From the NCBI GenBank assembly GCA_025677825.1, contig JAIXMO010000010.1, forward strand, positions 558,001 through 622,000: a stretch of DNA of 64,000 bases, given 5' to 3'. The notes below the pieces were generated by a model, which worked only from the letters and a program-made list of their open reading frames with translations, had not been told where the DNA came from and made no database searches. Shown here one piece after another: positions 35,634 to 47,588 of the stretch (the first letter of the stretch is position 1; each line of letters begins with the position of its first letter). The translations under genes were made by a program, and so were the position numbers. The stretch comes from Helicostylum pulchrum. Its lineage: Eukaryota; Mucoromycota; Mucoromycetes; Mucorales; Mucoraceae.

Positions 35634-38600
35634 TTAGGCCCATGTATCTTCATTATAGCGTCTTTCGTCGATAAGTTGGTCAATAAATTGCTTTGCCTCT
35701 TCTTTAGATTGTACTGCACCAAAGCTTACAGCCATAGTTTCGAAAACAGTACGAACATCACGACTCATGTTACCAGCACCACAAACATAAACAGAAGCAG
35801 GCAAGTTATTTTCGCTACCATTCAATAATTGCCAGACCTCAGGGGCTTGACCGGAGATTGCATGTTGTACATACTTTTGAGGTGTATTAGGGCTGAAACG
35901 GGAATAGACGACATTTAATTTAGAAATCACTTTGCTGTCGACAAATTCTGCTAATTCCTCTCTGTAAATATAATCTTGATCGGGATGGCGACAACCAAAG
36001 TATACGACACAAGGAGCAGCATCTGCATGCAAAGATCTTTCTTGGAGGAATCCCATGAAGGGAGCGATACCAGTACCGGCAGCAACTAAAATCAAAGGAA
36101 CCTTGTGGTCTTCGGGAAGACCGAAAGTATGCTTAGAAGATTTGAAAGAAGCACGGACAGGGGCATTCATTTCGAGATTAGAAAGATAGGTTGATGCTAA
36201 ACCAGGATATTGCTTATTGTTGATTGAATCAGTTACGACACCGACAGCAATAGTGGCGGTAGAGTTATGGATAGCGGGAGATGATGCAATGGAATAACGA
36301 CGAGGTTGAACTACATTAACAGCTACCAAGAATTGGCCAAGATCGAGTTGGTTAACTTGAGGGAATCCTTCTTGAAGATCCAATAATGTGCGGTACTTCT
36401 TGATAAAATCAGGGTATTGATCAACACCGTTACTATCAGGAGCAGTCAACTTTTCAAATGTTGCGGCGGTTTCTGGCGAAGACTTTTGTAATTGAGTAGC
36501 AAAGATACCCAACATACTACGAGAAGGAGGAGAAAGAATGTCGGCATAATAAGTTAAAGCATTTCTAACAGTACAAGGTCCCTTAATTACGACAGCAAGA
36601 GAGCGAGAAGATATTTCCTCCAATGACTCGGGATTAATTTCAAAAGCAGCGTCCAAAACCAAACCAAAACCTAAGGCAACATTTTGAACTAAGTTTTCAT
36701 CGTTGGCAGGCATAATTTCTAAATGATCACCAGGTTGATAAAGATATTGGTCGCTGAGAGCAGGTACCTTCGATACATCAATCTCAATATGACAGGTACT
36801 TCTATCTGATTTCTGCTTGTTGTGCAATTCGCGAATGGCTAAAACAGTAGCATTGGAAATAGTATTTTGATTGTTTTTGGCAGCATTAAACTTCTCGTCA
36901 TCGTCAGTCTTAATATACGTCAAATTCACCTTAATATCAGATCCGTTAAGAGCTGGCGCAGCATGAACGATGGGGTTAGAAGGGCTCGATGTGCTTATTC
37001 TAAAGTATTGCAAAGTACGGACCCAGAAATGAGCAGACCATTCTTGGAATTGAGAATCGATGTCACCGTCAGCATTTCCTTGACCGGCGGGGAAGAAACG
37101 TTCTGCGCCCAATTCTTCGAAAGTACTATCAACCTTTTTAGGGAAGCTTTGGTATGTACGCCAGTTCTTGTTACCACAGCCAAAAACAGCGTATAATAAA
37201 CCGTCTAAGGCTTTAGTTTCACCTTGTTCAATAGAGCTCTCAAGGAAAAGGTCAAAGTTCTCTGCCGAATCAGGAGGTAAACCACTAAAATTATGTTACT
37301 ACAATTGTTACAAAAATAATTAAATGTATAAACTTACTTGTAAGTAGCAGTACAAACAACTACCAGCTCTCTTAAGCCTAACTTGTCATTAGGACCATCG
37401 TATTTTCCTTCCTTCAAAGCCTTCCATCTATCCATTTGGCAGAGTGTAACGTTTTTAAAACCAAAACCCTTTGCTTGTTTAGCAAGTTGACTGGCATAAT
37501 CTTGGGAAGTACCGGTTTGTGTACCAAACAAAAATGTAACAGGAGGAAGTTCAGCAGATTTAGATGGGCTCTCCAAAGTAGGAGTTGCAACTTCGGTTAC
37601 CTTAACATCCTTGGGGATATCGAATACAACATCTTCCTCGGCGGCAGTTCCGTAGACGTCTTCGCCGTTAGGTTCAGGCATATTTGTACGAGGACGAATA
37701 TTGACAAAGAAACCAAAAGGACGGGTGGTAGGACTATCAACATCTCTGCAAATGGGAGGTCCGTCTATTTTTTTTTAAAAAAAAGGGGATGTATTAAGTA
37801 TAAATGTATTTTTTTTCTAGAAAAAAACATTACCATAAACAATTTCAAATTTGCTGAGTACCATGGATAAAACAGTCAAGATTTCTTGGTAAGCAAAGGC
37901 CATACCGATACAACTTCTGACACCGTTACTAAATGGTAACCAAGAGAAACGGTTTCTCTTTTGCTCTTCCTCAGGGGTCCAACGCTCAGGGTCGAATTTC
38001 ATGGCATCAGGATATACTTCTTCACTCCAATGCATAGATCTTAAGTTTACGACAGCTATAGAATCTTTCTTTAACAAGTAACCACCAGGGAGAATACAAT
38101 CCTTAATACAGTATCTGTTCAGGTTACCGACAGGGGTATATAAACGCAAACATTCCTTGACCAACATGCGGATATACTTCAATTTTCCAATCTGCTCCGA
38201 AGTAGGTAATTTATCGTGTGTGATACCAGCATTAGCAATTTCTTGTAACACCTTTTGTTGAATCTCCTTATTACGAGCGATCTCATAGAAACTGAAAGAC
38301 AAAGTTGCAGAGGTAGTTTCATGTCCAGCAATTAAAAAGGTAATTACTTGATCTCTAATGTTTTCGTCACTAAGGCCCAAATTATGTTCATCACGGGCGT
38401 TCAGCATGAAGCCTAAAAGATCCTTTTCGCTGTTAGTAGCATCAGGACTTCTCTTTCTTTCAGCGACAACTTCATCGACAATAGTATGCATCAGGTTCTT
38501 TGCTTCCTCAAATTTACGGTTTTGTTCAATAGGTAATTGTTTCATGAAACCAGGTTGCTTGAAACGGACGAATACCATTCGAAGACAATAACCCATAGCT

Positions 38601-39478
38601 TCAATGAAATCGTGAGGTGGGGCAGTTTTATCTTCCAAAATATCGAAGCTATAACCGAAACCAATTTTACCGATTGTTTCGAAGGTCAAGTTTGTTGTCC
38701 ATGTAATTAATTCAACAGGTTCTTCTGGTCCAAATGTTTCGAGTAATTTAATTGTCTGTTGTGCAACCTTACCCATCTCTACTTGATATGCCTGTATAAT
38801 CTGTATAAGTATACGACCATTTCTAAAACCTATGAATAACATACCTTAATTGCACGAGAACTGAAAGCAGGCATTAACAACTTATGGGCTAATTGCCAGT
38901 CCATATCATCAGTATCAGAGGTAAATAAACCATTTCCGGTGAAGGCCTTGACTTCAGCTAAATTTCCAGAAATAACTTTGGTAAAAAACTCTGATTCTTT
39001 TGCAAATGCTTCAGCAACGGCAGGGTCACGAGTAGAAAAAATACTCTGACTAAAAACACCGGCTTCAATCAAGCTTCCATGTTTTTTAAATTGATTTTCG
39101 AACCCTACGACGCTGTTTATATAGTTAGCAGTAGTACTATTTTTTTATTTTATTTTTTACTTACAGGTCGGGTAATAATTCATATAAACTACCAATGAGA
39201 GGATATTTTTTAGGGCCAGGAAATTGTGTTTTGATACCACCCACAACGGAAACGTAAATAGTCTGTTGCTTGCGAATTTCTTCCATATCCTCCAAAATAA
39301 CTTTCTTGGCATCGTAAAGTATAATTTCATCTAAGGGTACAAAAACTCCAAGCTTCTTTGAAATGGTGGATCGTACAGTTTGAAGTGTTGAACCACCAGA
39401 AAATTGGATAATCACACCATCCTTCTCTACGTTTGTCGATGTTTGTAACACGGCAATCAAGCTAGTTTTTGTTGACAT
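35634..39478 (-). CDS. Self-sufficient cytochrome P450-reductase fusion (CYP505-like) with ubiquitin-like N-terminus
   Basis: A single-chain monooxygenase; CYP505 relatives hydroxylate fatty acids with NADPH and O2. Exons 39165-39478, 38845-39112, 37834-38791, 37338-37764 and 35634-37284 all join in phase to 1205 residues. Residues 1-80 look ubiquitin-like: VIIQFSGGSTLQTVRSTISK, then KLGV, LDEIILYDAKK, ending YVSVVGG. From 85 the P450 begins with FPGPKKYPLIGSL. It contains the oxygen-binding motif AGHETTS, the ExxR helix (KECLR), and the heme loop FSNGVRSCIG, with ligand Cys near residue 487. The FMN domain starts near 585 (FLFGTQTGTSQDYA). The FAD motif PRRYSIASSPA, NADPH motif AAGTGIAPFMGFLQER and terminal DTWA follow. 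No membrane anchor exists, so it should be cytosolic. The N-terminal domain is what sets it apart. Confidence 0.93.
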
Positions 39479-41031
39479 TTTTATAAGTTAAAGAAACAAA
39501 AGGAAAGAGTACAGATAATTAAGAAAAAAAAACTTTTTTTTCTTTCTCTTTTAGGTCCGTTACAAATTTGTGTTACTGTTAATTAGAAGCTGTGTATTCT
39601 CGTTTGGGCAATGTTCAACGTTAGCTGCAAGAATCTGGCTGTATTACGCCTGTGTAACATTCAAAAGGGTAACTGATATTAAAGATAGATGACACAGAAA
39701 TAATAATCTATTAACTTCAGCGGGTAATTAGTTCATCCTTGTACTAGTTCATGTAGTTCGACAAGAAGCCATATGGCTATAAGTGCCAGTTGAGTATATA
39801 ATTCAGGAATGTCATCTAGACAATACTCTATTTCAAACCTCAAAATCGTAAATAACATGTGTTAAAGATCTCTTGTGTGGAGACTTAAGAATGTAGCACA
39901 TAGAATGGGGATATATTGATGTTGTACATTAGTGAAACGATGCAAATACTTGGAGACGAGTTAAATCGTATGTTAGTATAGCCAGCAACAACAATAATGT
40001 ATATACTGGAACGGTACAGAGAAAGCGCCCTAAACACCGTTTAATACCGTTTACTAAGTGTACATGTGTACACATCATCTCTGCATATTGTAGTGGCTTT
40101 TTGTATTTCTCGCATTACTTGAATGTCAGCTTGCGTCTTTCTTTGTATCTACATTGCTATTGAATTATATTATAGTAACGCCATTTCAGTTGATTTACCG
40201 CCTTGGAAGTTTAAAATGCACGGGTCTCCAAAGTATTAACAGGGTTTTTTTTGGTAGATGGCTAGATATCCTTAAAAATCCTTTTACTTAAACATTAAAT
40301 GGTTCTGTATGCTACACTATAATCTTGTATTTGAAAAGAATTATATTAAGAGCAAAGACAATTACGTAGGACACACTAAAAGTATTATTGCCAGGAATAC
40401 GTCAACTGCCACAGGCTAGCCGAAATCTATCACTTGGTAGAAACGATTTCGTTTAATTCGGTGTCACCTTTAAAATTTTATAAGATTGAGCACTACTAAG
40501 TGAAAATACTCATAGTATAGACATCTATTACATATCATCTATTACATATTGTTATTTGACTTTATTTTGATTTTATTTCTAAATACATAAAAAGAAGAGT
40601 CATATTTATGAAACCAATAGCACTCTTTTCCTTTTAATAAAGCAACAACTTTAACTCTTTTGACAGCGTTCAATTTGTCGTTTTGTTTTCCTCTAGTTAC
40701 CTGTCAGATATTCAACGTTTAAAACAAAAGACTAAAAAATCTTTTTTATCTAAAAAGTGTTTCCCTTTGTAGATCTTCTGTTATCAATCCGAGATACCGT
40801 AAGGATATATTAACAAATAAAAGAAGATCTCATAGAATAAGGTTGAACAGCTGACAGGGTCGTGTGTATCGATTATTTTTTTTTTGGTAAAGAACATGTA
40901 ATTAAAATGTATAATCGCTCAGCACAATAAGCTTAAAATTTGTCATATATGAACTAGCGAAAAGTCGTAACTAATAGGTTTTATTTACATATGATGATAC
41001 CACTACATTACTATAATAATGATCCACCTTA
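39479..41031. other. Gene-poor region upstream of the P450 fusion
   Basis: About 1.55 kb without a supportable gene. It holds the P450 promoter (proximal CT-rich tract after 39530) and the 3' side of the DUF962 gene. A short tandem of ATCTATTACAT units lies near 40523-40548. Confidence 0.5.
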
Positions 41032-41493
41032 CTAAAGTGCTCGCTGTCCTGTAACAATTTCTCGCCACATTCTCAAGTCACAAAGGAATGACCAGATAGG
41101 ATAACGAAATGTAGCAGGTTTACTAGTATATGTTAGTACGCTTTCAAAATAATCTATAAATAAAAGAGCTCTTACTTTTTTTCAAAAAAGAAGTGTCCAA
41201 CCCAGGCAAAAGCATAACCTTGAATTATGCCAAGTAAAAATAATCTTGGCTGGCCAGTTTTGATGGCCCAAAGAAAAACGGACAACGAAATAGTCGAACC
41301 TACTTCAAATGTGAGAAAAAAAAGTACGTAATTGCATTTTACTCTTTTATTTACCTATTATATGAAGTCTTCTATTGATAACGTTACAGTGTTCACCTAA
41401 ATAAAATGGATAGAAATCCTCCATCGTTTTAAAGCCACCTGACGGCTCGGAACGTTTAGTATAATTATGGTTGACGATCTTATTGTTAGACAT
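41032..41493 (-). CDS. Mpo1-like DUF962 ER membrane protein
   Basis: Three short exons (41355-41493, 41176-41299 and 41032-41122) join in phase to 117 residues. The family signature is clear: FYPFYLGEHCNVINRRLHII, GSTISLSVFLWAIKTGQPRL, GYAFAWVGHFFFEKNKPATF, and RYPIWSFLCDLRMW. Yeast Mpo1 is an iron-dependent dioxygenase acting on 2-hydroxy fatty acids in phytosphingosine breakdown at the ER. The conserved His residues of the EH, RRLH and GHFFFE motifs, thought to bind metal, are all present. Two hydrophobic segments lie at about 47-65 and 68-82. The protein is shorter than yeast Mpo1 (about 170), ending soon after the DxRMW motif. It is easily missed because no exon exceeds 140 nt. Confidence 0.9.
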
Positions 41494-42592
41494 ATGCAAA
41501 AAATACGTAAAAAAAATTAATTACGGGAAAGAAAAAGAGAAACAGAACTCTTTTCTATCATCTTTCTCTTTATACATAGATCCACGTGAGTTTCTTTTTT
41601 TTTTATTTTTTTTAACACTGATTTTTTTGATCTAGTTTTGTACCCACAACTACAGCATCTATTTTAAACCAAGAAAACCAGTCGGTTACCTTTTAAATTT
41701 TTTTTCTCTCAGTAATCTGTTTCCCTCTTTATGGGGGAATATTTCCTTTTTAGCTGACAAAAAACAACGGCTCGAGGGGATTGTACGGCAGAGAGAGCGA
41801 ATTACGATTGGACTTGTTTCAAGATAAAAGAAGTTTTTTTCACTATTTTTATTAACATCCTGGTCTTCGTGGACATTTTTTAAAATAAAAACAAAAAAGA
41901 AAAAAACGTAGAAGTATACCTTGTAGTTCCAATTAAGTAATTGTAATACAACTTCTAATTCGTACAATGTGATTTCGAAAATACCCACAGTACACATTTA
42001 ATGAATCAGTTTTAACTTCGAAGCATTTTCTAGTCGATTAAAAAGACCGATATTCAGGTGTCAGATACAACATCTCGGCTTTTGTAAAGTAGTCACCAGG
42101 GTAGACGAAGAAACGATTCGATTTAGTTCAATGAGTAATTTGGCTAAAAGTAGAAACGATAGACTTTTCAAGCCTAGAATGGATACTGTTCCATAGAGAA
42201 AACTATACCTATAAAAATGTGAAAAGGATTATCCCATAATATATTCTACATGCTTACTAAGTAGTTATATAAGTTTTCTACGCAAGTTACACCCTTATAT
42301 TTTAAATATGTAAATGAAGTCGGTTTTACAGACCGAGATGCATATCTAACTATTCTTCAATTGTTTAAATGACGTTTAATTATAGCATAAAGTCGTATTT
42401 TATGACGTCTCTATGTGCGTAGAGCATAGTCAATGCCGGTAACGTGATATCATTGGATGGAGTACAAGCTGAATTGATTGAGGGTAAAACAGCTTACGAA
42501 ATTTCATGTGAAATTCGGATATCCCCCACCTCGAAATAAGTTTTTTTTTTATATCTTTTTTTGTTGTTCTTTAAATTAACAACAATTACAAC
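41494..42592. promoter_or_regulatory. Divergent region between DUF962 gene and membrane-protein gene
   Basis: About 1.1 kb with no gene. ORFs here lack family features. A small hairpin-forming repeat (TCGGT...ACCGA) is near 42319-42335. A CT/T-rich stretch precedes the plus-strand ATG at 42593. Confidence 0.45.
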
Positions 42593-43309
42593 ATGTCTGA
42601 ATCGTTGGACATGTCTACAGCCTCTGTTATATCAGAACCGTCACCATCCTTACAACCTAGCGAGTATTCAGACAGTCCACCATCCTTACCGAAATCTATA
42701 ATTGATTCATCCTTTTCACAAAGTCAAACCTTTCCTATTCAACCGCGTTTACCTATAGTTATAGACGAGCCTATTGATGAACCTCCCTCAAGAAGAGCTT
42801 TTTTCAAAGGACACGCGAAATACTTTGCCAAGACTAGTTTACAGTTTATCTTCAAAGATAATAATCTACCTTTGCTTATAAATTTAGTATATCATCTTAT
42901 AGCTGCAAGATCACTTTTATTAAAACCATGGAAGACTGTCGATAGATATATTAGCATACCATCTATATCTCCTTCTTCTTCGTTACCTCTAAGATATCAA
43001 ATTGAACAAACCGCTTCTGTTGCAGTCGATTCATTTAAAGCACTTGGAGTTCTTCATTTTGCATTAGGTGTATTATCCGCAATTGCGCTGAAAGAAAGAC
43101 GTCAATCTTCAGAAAGATCTGCTTTATTAGTTTTGACACTTTCATCAATTGGACAAACATGGACCCATTTTAACGCTTACTGGAATAGTACTGGGTCACG
43201 ATACACATATAAAGCATTACAAGAAGTTGGAGGTTCCAATTTATTTATTACTATGATTAGTGCTATTGCTTTGTCTAAAACAGTAAGAAGAACTGGAAGA
43301 ATTATTTAG
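42593..43309 (+). CDS. Predicted multi-pass membrane protein, function unknown
   Basis: An intronless gene of 238 residues. Residues 1-65 are Ser/Pro-rich and likely cytosolic and disordered. Hydrophobic stretches follow near 90-105 (LPLLINLVYHLIAARSLLL), 146-165 (ALGVLHFALGVLSAIALK), 177-195 (ALLVLTLSSIGQTWTHF) and 217-231 (NLFITMISAIAL), suggesting three or four membrane passes. The C-terminus is basic (KTVRRTGRII). I do not recognise the family; the SSIGQTWTHFNAYW stretch may be a useful search key. The coding end overlaps by 8 bp with the converging Sen15 coding end. Confidence 0.75.
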   Translation: MSESLDMSTASVISEPSPSLQPSEYSDSPPSLPKSIIDSSFSQSQTFPIQPRLPIVIDEPIDEPPSRRAFFKGHAKYFAKTSLQFIFKDNNLPLLINLVYHLIAARSLLLKPWKTVDRYISIPSISPSSSLPLRYQIEQTASVAVDSFKALGVLHFALGVLSAIALKERRQSSERSALLVLTLSSIGQTWTHFNAYWNSTGSRYTYKALQEVGGSNLFITMISAIALSKTVRRTGRII

Positions 43310-43866
43310 ATTTATTACGCTCGGTTGGTTTAACTAAACCTTTACTCAAGTGATAATACACAATGGTCGAATCAGTTGAATAAATAGCCAGTGTCAATTT
43401 TCTATAATAATACATGTATCAATAAATTAATTCTTTTTTTTTTAAAAAAAAAAGCCTTACTCAATGGGTGATAATATTTCAAATATCTCTGACATGCTAC
43501 ATATATACACACATATATTTAGTCAACATGAAATACCAACCTAGTTACTACTATTCTCTTACCGTTGTAACGACAATTGTGTTTTGTCTTGATATATAGG
43601 AAGAATAGTCAGTTGTTGATTAGACTCGGGCTCAGTTGCTATAAAGACACAAATATCTAGGTCGTTTACGGGCTTATAATCTACGTACTTCCATTTCTTT
43701 GCTAATACCAGGTCGCCATATATCTTTTGTGACAGTAATACATTCGAGGGAGAGAATTGACTTGATTTTAACTGCAAATCACTCAGCTATATATTATATT
43801 TAATGAACACACGTTCTTTTATATGTAGTTGGTTGTACAATAAGGTACCTGTTCTTGAAAGCTCAT
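43302..43866 (-). CDS. tRNA-splicing endonuclease subunit Sen15
   Basis: A small structural subunit of the heterotetrameric tRNA-intron endonuclease, pairing with Sen34. Exons 43849-43866, 43563-43786, 43461-43496 and 43302-43401 join in phase to 125 residues. The first exon codes only MSFQEQ and the third only 12 codons. The fold core is visible: KIYGDLVLAKKWKYVDYKPV, then DICVFIATEP. The family's most conserved end follows, EKLTLAIYSTDSTIVYYHLS then KGLV.P, close to the LTLAI..DSTIVYY pattern of Sen15 proteins. It has no catalytic His/Lys/Tyr triad, as expected for this subunit. The length matches a compact Sen15. Small exons make it easy to overlook. Confidence 0.85.
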
Positions 43867-44139
43867 ATTATGTGTTTATAAAAAAAAGGAATCATTTTAT
43901 TTTTTTATTGTTTATTTCAATTTTTTAAATTTACAAGCGAGTCACGGATTTTGCGTGAACTAGCATGGTACAAGGAATGATATAATTAAAGAAAAAGTGA
44001 TGTGTGTGTGAGTGTGAGAGTGTGTGTAAGTGAAATTGCATTTATGTGTTTGTGCGTGCAAATACAATAAAAATAAAAAATAAAAGGGAAAAAGGGGTAA
44101 GTCTAAGTGAGATGGGAATGAATAGCAAAGAGACAAAAA

Positions 44140-46267
44140 TTATGCACGACGCTTGTTCTTATACTTATTCTTATCATCTCCTCCTCCTCTACTGTTTTTA
44201 CTTTTACCAGATTGAGGTGTAAATGACATTTCCATACCACCCATAGCAGTACGAGACACCTTTTGCCCATCATTCTTACGACGGCTATCTTCGGATTGTA
44301 ATCTTGAGCCGAATGTTTTCTTAGTTTCACTCTTACTTGTCATTCTACCACCGGTTGTACCCATACGCATCTCTGGTGCACGCTTCTTTTGACCACCAGT
44401 ACGAATAGATGTTGTAATTTGCTTTCTATCGCGTGTCTCTAAGCCTCTTTCCTTACGAATCTTTGTGACAATATCATCTTCACTCTCTGATCCACTATCT
44501 TCCTCCATAACTGTATCTTCTTTAGGTTGAACAACTTCTTCGTCAGATTCTTCATCATCAGATCTATGATGTCTATTTTGCTTAACGGAAGGATGTAACA
44601 ATTGAAATTCTTTGGACTTCTCATCAACCTCAAAGTCGGGATCGGCAAAGAGATCAGCGAAACGGTTATCACCCAATACATCAGGCTTCTTTTTACCACT
44701 ACCTTGTTCAGCCATCAATTGCTTAGCAAGTTGCTTATTAACACTAGGTAATTGCTTAACAGCACGAATACGAGAACCACGTTCCTTTTCAATCTTTTCT
44801 TTAACAGCACGTTCACGGTAATCCTCATAGGCGAATGGATTAGCGATTAATCTAGCCTTCTCATATAAACGTAAATCGACAAAGAAACCATGCATATAAG
44901 CCTTGAGTACATTGGTACCCATAAGATGTTCCAAACCAAGTGCTGTAAGTTCTTTGCGAGTGATGAATTTGTAATCGTCGTAAACATCGCGATTGGGGTT
45001 TTCTTCCATTTCTTCTGTAATATTTTCCAAAAATGAAGCCCAACGAGGTGCAGGACCCAACTGGGGAATGAAATAAGATCCCATTTGAATACCTTCGTTA
45101 GCAGTAAGAATCAAACCACTGTCGTCCACTGTAGAAACATCGTTGATATCGGTTTCAGGTTCGATAGATGTGAAATGTTTACCGCTGGAACGATCCCAAA
45201 TCTTGACAATCTTACAATCTGCTACAATGACCTTATCGCCACCTGTCTCGGAATCATTGGCACCAGGAGATCCCTTATGGAAATGAATTGCCTTGATAGG
45301 GAAACCGTATTGATGATCCTTAACAATTGTAGGTACTGTAGAACGTAAATCGTATAATAATGTATGACCAGTGGTGGTACCTACACCCATTGTTAAACCG
45401 TCATCACGGAACTTGAGTGCAGATACTTCTAATACTGTATTATCATCTCTACCAAATTGTGCTGGGACATCTAATTGTGACAAAAGACCGACACGAGACT
45501 TTGATCTGGGATCCCATAACTCTACTGTACCTTTAGCAGTACCCATACCAAACAATTGATGTGCAGGGTTAATTTCAACACAGTTCACACCTTCTTCAGA
45601 ATCAGTTTGAATAGAATTTAAGAAACGTCCTTGATCTAAATTCAAACGGTAAACTTCTGAACCAGATGCAGAAACCATGAGATCACAAGAAGGGAAATGA
45701 TAAGCGAGATCACGACCAAACTTGGGAATACGAGTACGGTAATGAATACCACCTTGAGCATGAAGTTCAACTGAACGATCGTTTTGTAAAAGTGCTTGTT
45801 TAGTCCAATCCTCTGATAAAATCTATTCTTGTACGCGTTAGTCATTCAAATAGTCCTCCCCTCTTTTTTTTTATTAACTAAAAACTTACCTCAAAGTTGA
45901 GTGTTTCGGCATCAGTATGACGTTCAAACTTCATGGACATATCGGCAAACTCGAAAACTCTCATTTGGGGTTTATATGTACCGGTAGCTACAACAAATTT
46001 GCCATCTCTAGTAGTTTTAAGGCGATTAGAAGCTTCGGGAAACTCGAAATCTTGAATAAGTTCAACTCTGGTACGGAAATCTATCGAATAAAAAAAGCAT
46101 ATTTTAGATCGCATGTCAAATTATGTTTGATATCCCAACTTACCGAAATCTTTCTTTAAAGCCTTCTTCTTTTGACGTACAAGCCAGTCAGGAATAGATC
46201 TTGAACCAAGACCACCCGAGACGGTATATACTTTAACGTTATTAGCAGTAGTAACTTGTAAAACCAT
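44140..46267 (-). CDS. ENP2: ENP2/NOL10 nucleolar WD40 ribosome-biogenesis factor
   Basis: This small-subunit processome-linked protein is needed for early 18S rRNA maturation in the nucleolus. Exons 46144-46267, 45890-46080 and 44140-45822 give 665 residues. Family markers are MVLQVTTANNVKVYTVSGGL, SIPDWLVRQKKKALKKDFGD, and LIQDFEFPEASNRLKTTRDG, plus YKPQMRVFE. The WD40-type propeller spans about 50-380, with GMGTAKGTVELWDPRSKSRV. A NOL10/Enp2 segment (LGLEHLMGTNVLKAYMHGFF) comes next, then NUC153-like LFADPDFEVDEKSKEF. The C-terminal 160 residues are Glu/Ser then Lys/Arg-rich, typical of nucleolar proteins. Its start faces that of the peroxiredoxin-like gene 420 bp away. Confidence 0.94.
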
Positions 46268-46687
46268 AGTTGTATTATGTAAAAAAAAAAAGCTTTTTTT
46301 TTTCAAGTGTTTAAAGGTGGTTTGGAATTGAACTTCGGGGTTAGGTGGCTGCTTTTTTTTTAAAATGAAATACAGTCACTTTTTTTTTAAAGAAAAACAG
46401 AAAAATGTCGAAACAATCCTGCAAGAATTATATTACCTCGTTTCAAATGAAATGACGCTATTCCTAACCATATAACCAATAATTGAGTTTATTCATCATT
46501 AGCGTACAAACAAGCCTTACCCTTTCTCTCTCTACAATTTTTACTTTTTTTTTAAAAAGCAAATGTCGAACGGGTTTGATAAAATCCCGGTCACGAATTT
46601 CTACCAGAAGAAAAAAAGCTCGATTTTTTTTTTGTTGAAGCTCTTCTTTCTCTCTTTTTCCCTTTTTTTTTTTATTGCCTATAGACC
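46268..46687. promoter_or_regulatory. Bidirectional region between ENP2 and the peroxiredoxin-like gene
   Basis: 420 bp separate two divergent start codons. Long T-runs and CT-rich tracts occur on both sides (around 46530-46670 on the plus strand). No coding exon is supported and no factor site can be named. Confidence 0.45.
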
Positions 46688-47520
46688 ATGTTGATGACAG
46701 ATATACCAATTGATAATGAAATAAGAAAAAAACGCCGAGTAGAGCATGGAGAACAACAAGAATTGTCGTGTATCGGAATAAATCCAGCACTACAAACCAA
46801 CCGTTTAAACATGGTCGCACCAAATTTTAATTGTTCTTCAGTTTTTAATAACGAAATTAATAGATTGCAATTGTCTGTTTTATTATCAAAGCATAAGGCA
46901 ATTGTTTTATTTTTTTATGAGTGCGATTTGTAAGGTTTTTTCTTCTTTTTTTTTTAAGAAGAAGCATTGAAACTTAATCTTTTTTTTAGTGCTCCTAGTG
47001 CTTGTAACGACTTGCAACGTATAAAGTATTTATTTATTTATTTAGTTTGTCGGTGATGGTAACTAAATTTTTTTTTAATATAGTAACCATTTTGACAGGT
47101 TTCAGTCGCTGAATACTCTACCTTTAGCTATGTCAACTGACACCGAAATGGTTCATATGGCATTTTTGAATCAATCTACTTTAGGATTTACACCATCATT
47201 TCCGCTACGTAAATAATTCTTCAAAAAAAAAAAAAAAAGTTCGAAGACGTCGATCAACTAATTTTATTTTTTTTAGTTTCTGATACTACACGGTCTGTGT
47301 GTCGACACTTTAACGTGATAAATAACGAAACTGGATTAGCGCGACGAGCAGCATTTATTATAGATAAAACAAGACAAGTTCGATTCTCATTTGTACTCGA
47401 AGATGATAGAATTTTACATTCTATGGATACCATTTGTGCCATTGTAAGCTTCGAAACTAATATATTTAACTAAAAAAATCAAATTAATGTTTCTTTTTTT
47501 TTTAGCTCCAAACTTTTTAA
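46688..47520 (+). CDS. Peroxiredoxin-fold protein with degenerate active-site motif
   Basis: Five exons (46688-46929, 46990-47025, 47099-47208, 47277-47443 and 47506-47520) join in phase to 189 residues. The AhpC/TSA order is clear: PNFNCSSVFNNEINRLQLSV, then IVLFFYECDF, LAMSTDTEMVHMAFLNQ (family LavStDsxxsHlaW), FPLLSDTTRSVCRHFNV, and GLARRAAFIIDKTRQVRFSF. The active-site loop should read PxxxTxxC; here it reads ECDFAPSAC, so Pro and Thr are lost, though a Cys remains close by. The segment after the Cys is about ten residues shorter than usual, and the conserved late Arg region is only partly kept. The resolving VCPxE context is missing. Peroxidase activity is therefore doubtful. Residues 1-40 are a charged extension with KKRR, possibly nuclear. 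Confidence 0.82.
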
Positions 47521-47588
47521 GATTACACTGCAAAAAAATAAACAAACGATTTTATTATTATACTTTCTTTAGCAGGGACTACTCCGGA

